64,000 nucleotides of DNA from Nematostella vectensis (Eukaryota > Cnidaria > Anthozoa > Actiniaria > Edwardsiidae), in contig NC_064042.1 in the NCBI RefSeq assembly GCF_932526225.1, positions 8,652,540-8,716,539 of the forward strand, read 5' to 3'. This document shows, piece after piece, positions 29,001 to 37,358 of this stretch (position 1 is its first letter; the number at the start of each line of letters is the position of its first letter). The notes below the pieces were generated by a model. It was not told where the DNA came from. It did not search any database and was given only the letters and a program-made list of their open reading frames with translations. A program made the position numbers and the translations under genes.

Positions 29001-31685
29001 CCATGACCCGCACCCTTTCCTTGTACTTTACGTACCTGTATGGTTATGGTCCACTTGGTGGTGACAGTCTGATATTACCCTGTGAACTCCACATGAACTC
29101 CATCCCCCATGACCCACACCCTTTCCTTGTACTTTACGTACCTGTATGGTTATGGTCCCCTTGGTGGTGACAGTCTGATAGTACCCTGTGAACTCCACAT
29201 AAACTCCATCCCCCATGACCCCACCCTTTCCTTGTACTTTACGTACCTGTATGGTTATGGTCCACTTGGTGGTGACAGTCTGATAGTACCCTGTGAACTC
29301 CACATAAACTCCATCCCCCATGACCCCACCCTTTCCTTGTACTTTACGTACCTGTATGGTTATGGCTCCCTTGGTGGTGACAGTCTGATAGTATCCAGTA
29401 AACTCCACATTTCGAGCCAGGTCATAGACAGGACACTAAAGTAAATAATAAAAAATAAGGAGTGTCCTTTGTATAGTAACTGTGTGATACCCAAGTATGG
29501 ATCAATTGGCAAATTACCTGTGTCCCTTGAATGGATAGTATTGCACAAGTCTGGGTGTTAGACTCAAACTTGATGCGTACAGCACTGGTTGAGATGTCAA
29601 AGTTAAAAACTTGGTACTGAAAAAGAAATTAGAACAGGGATCGCTATCACACAAACTTTCCTTTGCTTGACCACATGTAGATCACACATATAGATCAAGA
29701 GGTCAAAGGATATGGATGAATTTTATGTGTGAATGAAACAAGCAAAAGGCAGTAAAAGAGTGAGAAGCGGTCTGTGTTAGCCTGTGCACTAGTGGACAAG
29801 TGATATAAATATTGGTAATCAACAGAAAAAAAAACAAATACAAACATATGACTTCATTACCACTGGCTGTGCTGGATCTGCAGACAAAGAGACAGGTTTC
29901 TTCAACCTAGAAATTCATAAAACATAAAAAAATCATGGTGTTGCCAATACGATGATGGAATATTTTTATCAGGAAAATTAAATCTGCGGAATGACTCACT
30001 TGAGCTCAAAAGGCTCCACAAAGAATGCTTTCAAGGTATAATTGATGGGTGTCAACGAAGCTGAAGCCACATGTACATGAAAGTATTGAGTCTTGGTCGG
30101 GGACATGCTGCTCTCAAGATTAGGACAGAGTGTGCGGCTTGCAAAATAGAATGGATGACTGGAATCAGAAGAAATGTTTTAGATATCTAAGGATAGCAAC
30201 AATAAAATGAGATAGATTGAATGAGCAACTGTAAAAAAAGGGACAAGTTTTAGAACCATGGTGACAAAAATAGCACAGATAAAGCATGTTTGGTTTATCA
30301 CTTATTTAAATTAAAATGTGCTTTATTGGTTCAGCAATTTTCTTTGAAAATCAAGAAAAATATTGTTAGCTTGTTTTAAATTGGGTCACCAGAAAACCAA
30401 CCAAAAAATGTACTAGAAAATCCTCCCAGAGTTGACATCCCTGGAAAAAGGTTTTTAAAGTAGAATAATAAAAAAATGATAAAAAATATTAGTAACCTTT
30501 CCTCTGACATCATAGGAATTGACCAGGACAAAACTCCCTTTTGAAGTCGTGCTACTATCACAACTGGGTTTTCCGTCAGTGCATTTATACTGGAGACCTG
30601 GAGACGAACTGCCTGCGTCTGAAAAGAAGAAATATTCTACTTAGACCCTGTCCCCACATATCCGTTTTCGTTTGAAAACGCAACCTTTTTGTCTTGTTTC
30701 AAAAAGATCCGCGTCCACACGAAGCGAATGCTCTCCAGCGCATGTGTAGACCCACTGTTTTTTGTTTGTTTACATCACACGCGCATATTGAATCACACCA
30801 TCGATTGCAAAAGGTTCCATTTTTGTCCGTCCCCACAGCACCCAAGGGGTATCGTTTTCAAATTGTTCCACTCTGGTGATCGTTTTCAAATCCTTCCGTT
30901 TTCGGTCATTGTTTTCGCGTTTACGTGTGGACAATACCTGTATCCATAACAAAAAGGTTGCGTTTTCAAACAAAAACGGATACGTGGGGACAGGGTCTTA
31001 TATTATAAAGTGTATGGGTTAGACAGAAAGTTTGGACAGAGAGTGCACACCTCATTTCCTATGGAAGAATTGCTTAATCTCATGGGTCTGATATTACTTG
31101 CTTAGACTGCAATAATCAACACAATTTGTGAAGATTTCAATTTATTATTCAGGATTCACTGAGAAAGTATTCTAGTTACCGTAGCCTCTAAACAGTCTGT
31201 ATATAGGCTAAGTTACCGTGGTTTGAATTTGATTGAAAGCATATTTTTCATTTCAATCCTTTCCCATTTTGCTTGTTTTTTTATTTCTTTTAACAAAAGT
31301 AACTGCTTGACGCCTATCAGTTAATACAATGCATTACAATTTTAAATCAATTTAATGAGGATAAGTTTTATTGTAATCAACTTCCATGGTGATCAATGGG
31401 AAGAAAATAAATGAGAAAAAAAATAGAGAATCAAAACAAAAAGCAAAAACAAAAGAGCAATTATTTCACAACGCAAATTCATATCCTTACCAAATTTTTA
31501 GTTCGCGTGTACTCGTACATCCAGAGATCTTCGCTTGTCCGAGATACACGTCCGGACAAGACTTGGCCAAAGGTTGCGTTCATGTAGGGGAGATTGCTGG
31601 TCATTTGAACATCTGAAGTCCGCGCAAAACCAGAGAAGAAACCCACAACGAATCCCAAATAACACAGTCTTCGGAGACAAAACAT
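11044..31685 (-). CDS. SIDT: SID-1 transmembrane family protein (SIDT1/2 homologue), complete
   Basis: 27 exons, 837 codons plus stop: 31685-31491, 30618-30497, 30158-30000, 29906-29861, 29616-29518, 29435-29352, 27087-26955, 26549-26493, 26251-26158, 25576-25503, 25381-25292, 24782-24628, 24277-24204, 21153-21087, 20686-20613, 20334-20260, 19759-19711, 19515-19473, 19323-19249, 18856-18720, 15537-15435, 15138-15071, 14548-14502, 12425-12320, 11989-11879, 11603-11490, 11106-11044. All are GT-AG and phases agree. The length matches human SIDT1/2 (about 830). A signal peptide opens the protein, then an extracellular beta-rich half containing [18 protein letters not shown]. The first membrane helix is near residue 305, and a cytoplasmic acidic loop follows near 355-435. 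The CREST-type metal ligands are visible as SACYH (S574, H578), D589 and DDHDVWH (H801, H805); the C-terminus is LTLDDDL...IPVF. The family moves or binds dsRNA and cholesterol at plasma and lysosomal membranes. Orthology to SIDT1 versus SIDT2 cannot be decided. Confidence 0.95.
13204..13209 (-). terminator. Poly(A) signal of the H2A gene
   Basis: AATAAA on the minus strand, about 55 bases after the H2A stop codon. No histone 3' stem-loop is seen between the stop and this signal, so a polyadenylated message is inferred. Confidence 0.6.
13264..13641 (-). CDS. H2A: Histone H2A
   Basis: Single-exon gene of 125 codons. It starts [20 protein letters not shown], carries the H2A signature [12 protein letters not shown], the acidic-patch region ending NDEELNRLL, and the tail [12 protein letters not shown]. 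It lacks the SQ(E/D)Y tail of H2A.X and the divergent core of H2A.Z, so it is canonical-type. It pairs with H2B in the nucleosome dimer. It is divergent from H2B at 13963 with 321 bp between the start codons, and both lie in an intron of SIDT. The message appears polyadenylated, because an AATAAA but no stem-loop follows the stop. Confidence 0.97.
   Translation of the reverse strand: MSGRGKGKAKGTKSKTRSSRAGLQFPVGRIHRHLRKGNYAERVGAGAPVYMAAVLEYLSAEILELAGNAARDNKKTRIIPRHLQLAVRNDEELNRLLHGVTIAQGGVLPNIQAVLLPKKSEKKSS
13642..13962. promoter_or_regulatory. Bidirectional H2A/H2B promoter
   Basis: The 321-bp gap between the two start codons contains a TATA box for each direction: TATAAATA at 13886-13893 on the plus strand for H2B, and TATAAATA on the minus strand near 13698-13705 for H2A. 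Plus-strand CCAAT motifs occur near 13728 and 13826. This is the usual layout of divergent H2A-H2B pairs. Confidence 0.8.
13963..14334 (+). CDS. H2B: Histone H2B
   Basis: Single-exon gene of 123 codons. I chose the ATG at 13963 ([18 protein letters not shown]) over an upstream in-frame ATG at 13930, because H2B proteins begin just this way and the upstream 11 residues are atypical. The core is canonical: [20 protein letters not shown], then [40 protein letters not shown] and the final [11 protein letters not shown]. It forms the H2A-H2B dimer. An AATAAA lies 15 bases after the stop (14349-14354) and no stem-loop precedes it. Confidence 0.97.
   Translation: MPPKPGVGKKGEKAPGKKNVGGDRKKRKRGRKESYAIYIYKVLKQVHPDTGISSKAMGIMNSFVNDIFERIAGEASRLAHYNKKSTITSREIQTAVRLLLPGELAKHAVSEGTKAVTKYTSSK
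14349..14354 (+). terminator. Poly(A) signal of the H2B gene
   Basis: AATAAA 15 bases after the H2B stop codon. The first 80 bases after the stop contain no sequence resembling the conserved histone stem-loop, so this is the likely 3' end signal. Confidence 0.6.
15841..15975. mobile_element. Short inverted-end element in a SIDT intron
   Basis: The left end reads AGCGTAGCCAGG and the right end CTGGCTACGCC, which are inverted copies. The interior is GC- and G-run-rich with no coding potential. The style resembles the MITEs near 6.5 and 19.9 kb, but I cannot show they are the same family. It abuts the 65-bp minisatellite. Confidence 0.6.
15976..18780. repeat. Minisatellite, about 65-bp unit, about 43 copies, derived from a SIDT exon 3' end and its splice donor
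   Basis: On the minus strand each unit repeats the last coding bases of the SIDT exon at 18856-18720 (the part coding [14 protein letters not shown]) followed by the 5' splice site GGGCGTG|GTGAGTG and about 15 intron bases. The original exon end (GGGCATG|GTGAGT at 18720/18719) is the outermost copy. Units vary by small indels (63-65 bp) and point changes such as agcggc/agtggc. The unit is not a multiple of three, so use of a later donor would usually break the frame. Confidence 0.95.
19903..20100. mobile_element. MITE copy related to the one at 6.5 kb
   Basis: It shares GGAAATGACCAGTAGGGGCG and the following AAATATTTTCT...TGTTTCTGTATTGT stretch with the copy at 6541-6737. The left end CAGGGCTGTAG resembles CAGGGCCGTAG there, and the right end, CTACAGCACTG, is degenerate. 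A TA microsatellite and C-runs interrupt it. It lies in a SIDT intron. Confidence 0.65.
20760..21050. repeat. Imperfect ATC/ATT trinucleotide repeat
   Basis: A run of CATCATCAC-type triplets with many substitutions, lying in the intron just downstream of the SIDT exon at 21153-21087. The apparent minus-strand open frame through it (Met/Val/Ile-rich) is an artefact of the repeat. Confidence 0.85.
21360..24150. repeat. Minisatellite, 50-51-bp unit, about 54 copies, in a SIDT intron
   Basis: It fills the intron between the SIDT exons at 24277-24204 and 21153-21087. A typical unit on the plus strand reads CCCACCCCTGTGCTGCAAGG, then TAAAGTATGACCATGTCCAG. On the transcribed minus strand, each unit carries an acceptor-like ACTTTACCTTGCAG and a G-rich block of the type GGGGTGGGGTGGGG. 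Where the unit is 51 bp the frames stay open, giving spurious proteins of up to 340 residues with a repeating GHGHTLPC motif. I see no exon-derived part in this unit. Confidence 0.95.
27170..29408. repeat. Minisatellite, 106-bp unit, about 20 copies, derived from a SIDT exon 3' end and its splice donor
   Basis: On the minus strand each unit contains the last 19 or so codons of the SIDT exon at 29435-29352 ([17 protein letters not shown]) followed by the same donor, ATACAG|GTACGTAAAG. Only the outermost copy, at 29435, has the exon's 5' part (CPVYDLARN) and a real acceptor (TTTACTTTAG). The others have no pyrimidine tract. The period is very regular at 106 bp, which is not a multiple of three. 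The 27.17-27.35 kb end is degenerate. Confidence 0.95.
30641..31000. mobile_element. 354-bp TIR element with TTA duplication (PIF/Harbinger-like MITE), copy 1
   Basis: The element at 30644-30997 begins GACCCTGTCCCCAC and ends with the inverted GTGGGGACAGGGTC; the terminal repeats continue inward with only a few mismatches (CGTTTTCGTTTGAAAACG). It is flanked by TTA on both sides. It lies in SIDT intron 1. A related copy is at 41.3 kb. It has no transposase. The TTA duplication is typical of PIF/Harbinger elements, but the assignment is an inference. Confidence 0.8.
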
Positions 31686-32109
31686 TGTTTCTTGGGAGCC
31701 CAGTTACCTATTCTAGTGTATGCCAAGTGGAAAATACCAACAGTGAGATTGTTTCTGGGGTTTTATGGTACGAAAAACAAAAACAATAAATTGGTCATGG
31801 GATCCGCCATATTTGCTCTCGCGCAAGTTACCATCTCTTCCCCAGGACCTCCCGGTCAACCAGGAAATATTCGTCAAAGAAATGTGTTCTGTTATAATGT
31901 TGCCTTCAGATATGTTCAAGGTTGAGGTTGCAGTTCGAGTCTAAGAAAATATTTGTTTTGATTTAACTGCCTCTAGAGGTGTAAGGAAATGATATTTCCT
32001 TAGACGGACTCCCCCCACCCCCCCCCACCCCCCCACAGCTAAGCCTTCTCCCCACCCCCCGCCGTCTTGATTCACACTTGTATACAACTGGTCGGACAAC
32101 TCATCCAAA
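31686..32109. promoter_or_regulatory. Likely bidirectional promoter of SIDT and FBXO3
   Basis: The SIDT start codon (31685, minus strand) and the FBXO3 start codon (32110, plus strand) face away from each other with 424 bp between. The interval includes a C-run-rich patch at about 32008-32060 and no obvious TATA box in either direction. Both genes are broadly expressed in animals, which fits a shared housekeeping-type promoter. The promoter role is inferred from spacing. Confidence 0.65.
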
Positions 32110-35096
32110 ATGGCGGACGTTTCACAAAATTGGCTCAGTTGCCTTTCTCTGGACAATCTTCCGACCATTCCTTTAGCAAGTGTCCTGTCATATCTTAATG
32201 CAAGAGATCTAGCAAGATGTTCCCGTGTTTGTCGACGCTTTGACGAAATTTGCTCCAGTTTACCCTCTTGGAAAGCTTGGTGCGAAAATGGATGGTTTGT
32301 GACGACATGTCCAGAGGAGAAAACATGGAAACAAGTCTACATCGAGCAGTTTATGATTTGGGGAAAATACGAGCATTGTTATACAGCGATACGTCGAGCG
32401 TGGAACCAAATAGAAGATTTCACGAGAACATTTTGCCCTGAGATTTATAGCTCGCTCAACCCTGGACTCACGGAAACAGAAATCTCAAGGATAGAGGAAC
32501 GACATTTGAAAGGTGGAGATGTTAGTTGTGATCTATCCTTTTAGAATATTTTAATAGGGGCCATGTCTTTGAAGTTTGTTTAGTCTCGTGTATATTCGAT
32601 TTTTATATTTTGTTTTGTTGATCTTTTCTTATTAGTTGTTACTTTATCCCTGTTTCTTTAGGTACCTTGTGTATGAGTTCTGTACTAGTCAATTAAAACC
32701 CCCACTCCCATGGTCCCGGGGAAGGGTGGGGGATTAGACTTTGACCCTGTACAAAACAGAGAAAAGCCCCCACCCCCTGGGTACACAACTGCAGTCATAC
32801 GCCTCTACCCCTCAGGATGCAAAATACAGGCAACTATGTACCTGACAACAAGTCATGAAAAAAAGCCTTTATCTTTCAAAGCCAGTACACTTCAGCGAAT
32901 TTGTACTAATGACTATAGAGATAAGAGTTACCAAACAAATTGAAAAATAAATTATTTTTATCTGGCATTAGTCATCATTCATATTCGTTTTTGCAATTTT
33001 GCCATGCAGTTTGCCACACACATTTGTACCCAGGCCCCCATGGTGGGGACAAGTCTTAGAGTTAAATTCAGTCAATCCCCCCACCCCCTCGGACAGACTC
33101 TTGCTAAAAAATGCTCTAAACCCCCATGTTAACCCCACACTGCCCGGGACCATGGGGGTTTCAAATGACTAGTGCATTATGTACACCGTAATGTCATAAT
33201 CAGTGAGGGATCCAAGGGGGGGGGGGGGGGGGGGGGGAGGTGCCTATTCAGACTGAAAATTGTTGTCAATGTACAGTATATTATACCATAATGATTTGAA
33301 TATAAAAAAACTTATGGTATGAATAATAACAATATGGTGTTTATTTTTATTGAACTCTCAGGTATGATTTATTCTATATATGTACAGTATATTAGTTTTA
33401 GTTTAGTTTATTGGCTTTGTCACACAAATATACTACGGTTTACAATAGGAAATAAACAAAATAAAGAAAATAAGAAACAATGTGACAGTAGAAGAAAACA
33501 GGGTGTAAGCCCCAATTGAAATTCTTTCCCAACAAATTACAAACAATTAAAATTCTAAAGCGAAAATAAAAATTGAATTACATAAATTTAAGCTCTATGA
33601 AATTATGGAGGTTGGTACCATAATGATTTAAATATATGAAAAAAAACTTATGGTATAAATATATAATAAAAAAAATTGTATTAATTTTTATTGAACTCTT
33701 AGGTATGATTTATTCTATATATTTCAGGGTTATCGCTCCCTCTTGATGTTAAATGCTCATATCGTATACATAATGGTCAACGTCTTGTGAGCCCAGGACT
33801 TATTGGCTCCATGTCTATATCAAGCCATTACCAGAGTGAATCATTACTAGACCTTAATGTAGCATCAAGTGGCCTACAACACAGGGATGGCTTGCGAAAC
33901 TGTTTGCTGATATCCCTCTGTATATATACGGGAAATGGACAATTTATAGCCCTGACTGACGAGGAAGGCCATATCACAGGGGAAATATTCTGGCCTAGTC
34001 CAGACAGGAGTATAATAATGGTGGGATCAGAAGTTATTCCTGTCCGAATGCACAAGTTTCACAGTGCTCTGTGCTTTACGGACTGGCTAACAGAGTTTGC
34101 TGATAAACTTGCAAATAATTGTTATTCAGTAATAAATCAAGAGATCTTCAAATTCGAGTTTTCTTCAGAGGCGACAACAGAGGGAATTACTGTGAGGACG
34201 ACTACATCATTCCTCCCTGAACTTAGCAGTGTTTACCCCCCTTTGTTCTTTTTCACTTACAGGATATCTATATCTATGGATGAGAACTGGCCCATTGTGA
34301 GTTTGTCCAAAACTTTCTTGCTTGTGCTACTCTGAATTAATCAATCCTCCCACTACTATTTGATTTATTCAAATACAGAACAATAGCAACATCACACCAG
34401 TGAGCACATGTCCAGCTCTCCTGATTTTTGGTGGCCTCGTACATGGATGCCAGAACCATGGCCCTGACATCCGCTAATGCTATTCTGTCTAAAGAAATAA
34501 AACTGTGTTTCTCCCCATATTTTTTTGTAGAAGACAGCACAATATTTTTTCTTGAAAAAATACCCCCCCCCCCCCCAAAAAAAAAGAAAACTAAAAAAAA
34601 AGACACACATTTTCTTCATTTGTAACACCAAATTTCAGTGAACTTCGGAAATCTACTACTCATATATTTGACTTCTGTCGCACTTCGTGAGAAATGTGTT
34701 TGAAACCTAATAAACTTTTAATATTTGAATTATTTGTTCTTCTAGTCCAAAAAATGTCAGTTGACAACACGACACTGGTTCATCACTCAGGGTGATGGCG
34801 TGAAGACAGAGGTACACGGAGAGGGTGTGGTCGGCCTATACCCGGTGATGACCCCGGGAGCTGTCACAGAGTATGTGAGCTGTACTACTTTCCAGACACC
34901 CACAGGTTCCATGGAAGGTTACTACGTGTTCAAATACTTGGACAATAAGTCAGAAGAGTTTCATGTGCGAGTGCCGTGTATGAACTTCAAGAGTTTGCCA
35001 TTTGTGCAGGCAGAGGATAGGATACACAGGCTTGGGCGTATTAAGTTGAGGGAAGCACTGGATAAGGGCGAGGGAGGCAGCAGTATGGTAAGCTGA
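32110..35096 (+). CDS. FBXO3: F-box only protein 3 (F-box + SUKH-like + ApaG)
   Basis: Three exons: 32110-32512, 33728-34296 and 34746-35087, the last open to a stop at 35096. Exon 1 encodes the F-box (LDNLPTIPLASVLSYLNARDL...CSRVCRRFDEI), which binds SKP1 in SCF ubiquitin ligases. Exon 2 encodes the SMI1/KNR4 (SUKH)-like part (CSYRIHNGQRLVSPGLIGSM) and the start of the ApaG domain (ITVRTTTSFLPELSS, FFFTYRISI). Exon 3 finishes ApaG (CTTFQTPTGSMEGYYVFKYL). The order and motifs match animal FBXO3 closely. A good donor (ATG|GTAAGC at 35087) precedes the in-frame stop. Either the protein ends here at 440 residues, without the acidic tail seen in vertebrates, or a further exon exists that I could not identify. 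It is convergent with SBNO. Confidence 0.93.
32684..33173. mobile_element. 490-bp TIR element in FBXO3 intron 1
   Basis: Inverted ends: ACTAGTCAATTAAAACCCCC at the left, and the reverse complement of the right end reads ACTAGTCATTTGAAACCCCC. Both continue into CATGGTCCCGGG. The interior has no coding potential. The target duplication is unclear, since the terminal sequence is nearly palindromic. Confidence 0.75.
33281..33727 (+). repeat. Direct duplication of the FBXO3 intron 1 end, split by an insertion
   Basis: A segment of about 110 bp just before the exon 2 acceptor (33615-33727, containing ACCATAATGATTTAAATAT and GGTATGATTTATTCTATATA) is also present at 33287-33392. Between the copies is about 220 bp of AT-rich sequence starting TTTAGTTTAGTTTATTGG, which looks like a retroelement tail. 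The upstream copy ends ATATGTACAG and is not followed by exon sequence. Confidence 0.75.
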
Positions 35097-36649
35097 TATA
35101 TATTTCAGAAGATATGTATGCTAAGGTTTTTTAGATCCTATATCATAGCATGTCCAAATGCAAATGCATGCCAAATTTTCCTAGCATTGTATTTTGAAGA
35201 GGATGCAAAAAGCCTGAAATGCCATCGTGAACACAATATGATGCTGTCAAAAACAGACCACATAACATGGTGGAACCAGTCACCTCCTTGCTGGTGTGAT
35301 TCACTTCTACCAAAAAAAAGAAGAGAAATCGTACCAGGAAGTATGTTTGCTTGTAATAACATTACACTAAGGCCATAGCTTTAACCCTATTCAGACCGGG
35401 CTTTTTGGGGCTTTGTCTTTCGGCCCCCCCATCCGTAACTTTTCAACCATTGGACCTATAATGACCAAATTTTCAAAGAATCATTAACTGACAAAGAGGA
35501 TAAGGACATTTGTTTATAAATAGCCTATCTTTCGAAACCTTTGCATAGAACATCTATAAATTCCAAATAAGTTATCATAATCAGCTCGTATTCAAAAAGC
35601 GACCGATATTCTAAAAAAAATTGTCTTTGTGACGTCACTTAAGTGAGCAGAAACGGGCAATATTTCTGTTTTTTAGATATGTATTTCTGTGTCTCTTTTC
35701 GATAATTTTATTATCTCTTGCAGTAGACATATTATTAGTGACACTGTTTCTATGACAACAATATATTAATATATGTAAATTGTTGTTTAAATGTTGTATA
35801 ACTTTGCATAAACCGTTTATATGACATGGATTTACATTTTAATAGTTGGTCTTAATGACTTAGCATTTTGCCCAATTTTCATTAAACCTATGTCTCAAAA
35901 CTTGGTTGCTGTGGTTACCAGGGCACACATTAAAGTTTTGTTTACACCAAACTTATCCAAGATAAATTTTAGGAAAAGTCATCAAATGCAATGCTCTAGC
36001 CCAACTAGTTCAAAAATTATTACAGATCAAAGTTTCTGGGGGCCTCAAAAGCCCCCCCCCCCCCCCCCCTTCCCTCCATGTCTGAAAAGGGTTAAGCCTG
36101 TGCAAGTTAATAGAATGCATGCACAATGATTTGAATACAAGTCCCTGGTGTTTAATAGACAAAATAGGCAGCACAATGACTCCTAAAACATGTTGTCAAG
36201 CCACCATTTAGAATTGTCTTGACAGATAAATTATGATATAGATTGTCACAGTGTTTTATTCAGTGTGTTATATATTATAAGCTGAAACACCTTCTACAGC
36301 TAAAACCAATTAATTTCTAACTAATATCCTAAATAAAAAACACCATTATATGGTGGAACTGGCCACAGTATCTAGCAGAGGTAGTTTGAATTTATCCTAA
36401 GGTTACAATTATACAACATGTTTCCTTAAAACTAATGGAACATTTTATTTATATTATGATCATGATTGTATTTTCCAATTAATATAAATTCTAATGCTGG
36501 CAGTACAATGTCAATCATTTAAGAAAAATAAATAAATATCAGAATGTCCATGGTTTTGTTATTAAATATAATAGAATATATTATTTTTACATTAAAAATA
36601 TAACTATTTGATGCTTTCTGTCCCCTTTTAGAATACAGTAATTGTTTCA
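35097..36649. other. Region between the convergent FBXO3 and SBNO genes
   Basis: It holds the presumed 3' ends of both genes and a piggyBac-like MITE (35381-36095, listed separately). The rest is AT-rich unique sequence. I could not identify a further FBXO3 exon here; an acidic-rich frame would be the thing to look for. Confidence 0.5.
35381..36095. mobile_element. 707-bp piggyBac-like MITE with TTAA duplication
   Basis: The element at 35385-36091 starts CCCTATTCAGAC and ends with the inverted GTCTGAAAAGGG. It is flanked on both sides by TTAA (35381-35384, 36092-36095), the target of piggyBac transposases. No transposase frame remains; internal reading frames are short. A long C-run (about 36053-36069) lies near the right end. 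Confidence 0.85.
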
Positions 36650-36655
36650 TTTATT
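36650..36655 (-). terminator. Poly(A) signal of the SBNO gene
   Basis: AATAAA on the minus strand, only 7 bases after the TAA stop at 36665-36663. It is close to the stop, but a short 3' UTR with cleavage further on is plausible. Confidence 0.55.
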
Positions 36656-36662
36656 ACCAACA

Positions 36663-37358
36663 TTAAACAATCAAACAATTGTCTATGTGTTGATTGATAA
36701 TTGCGTTACCAACCCCTTTTTCAAAAGCTTTGTTACAGATTGGACAAGCCATGGTCGTATCTTCCTTATTAGCAACTCCTTCATCTGCAGATATTTCTTT
36801 GCCTGCTTCACCTTTCAATGAGACCGTATTCCCTTGCCCTCCCCCCTTAACCATGACATTTTTCCCTTGCCCGCCCCCCTTTATCATGACATTTTTCCCT
36901 TGCCCTACCCCCTTACCCATAGATGAAAAAATGCTAGACTGTTTTGACTTCTTTGCCCTGCTGCCTATGGTGCTTGAAGCTGTCCTTTTGTTAGACTTAG
37001 AGACTGGTAAAGGTGGCCTTCCCCTCTTACTAGCCGAGGGTGCTGGCTTGGTGGGTGCGCTGACCATAGGAGGGGACACCCTTACGGCCGATGCATGACT
37101 TGAAGAAGTAGTGGGCGGTTCAGACCTTGTAACGCCATCTGAGGTGATGTTATTTTGTTCTATATTTTCATCAGTACCTTTCGCATCTGCATTTTCCTCA
37201 ATGGACAGTTTTGGTCGGAAGAAGTTTTTAATAGTTACTGGAGGGTTGATAGCTTTGGCCAGGGTCCTGCTGTTGATATTTGATACTGACTCCTCTGTTG
37301 CTACTTTAGTGCTTGCCCTCTGAGGGAGTGTTAGACCAAGCAACCCGCTCTGCATTCC
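36663..37358 (-). CDS. Last SBNO exon: PIP-like, AT-hook-like and UBZ4 zinc-finger tail
   Basis: This exon joins in phase 0 to the conserved exon 38427-38289 and encodes 231 residues that SBNO1 and SBNO2 of vertebrates, as I know them, lack. In order it has a PIP-box-like [10 protein letters not shown] (the usual glutamine is proline), a Ser/Thr/Pro-rich linker, an AT-hook-like KRGRPPLP, a lysine-rich stretch (SKSNKR, RAKKSKQ) and three copies of a GGGQGKNVM-type repeat. A C-terminal CPIC...HIDNC finger follows. The C-x2-C and H-x3-C spacing fits UBZ4 (Rad18-type) ubiquitin-binding fingers. Such a combination is typical of proteins recruited to ubiquitinated PCNA at damaged forks. The function here is inferred. 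Confidence 0.85.
   Translation of the reverse strand, partial: GMQSGLLGLTLPQRASTKVATEESVSNINSRTLAKAINPPVTIKNFFRPKLSIEENADAKGTDENIEQNNITSDGVTRSEPPTTSSSHASAVRVSPPMVSAPTKPAPSASKRGRPPLPVSKSNKRTASSTIGSRAKKSKQSSIFSSMGKGVGQGKNVMIKGGGQGKNVMVKGGGQGNTVSLKGEAGKEISADEGVANKEDTTMACPICNKAFEKGVGNAIINQHIDNCLIV

Noticed and set aside
30689-30973. Open frames on both strands at 30.7-30.97 kb
   Set aside because: They lie inside the PIF-like MITE; its near-palindromic ends create mirrored frames.
36694-37323. Plus-strand frames of 70-134 residues
   Set aside because: They are antisense shadows of the last SBNO exon, which joins in frame to the conserved gene.
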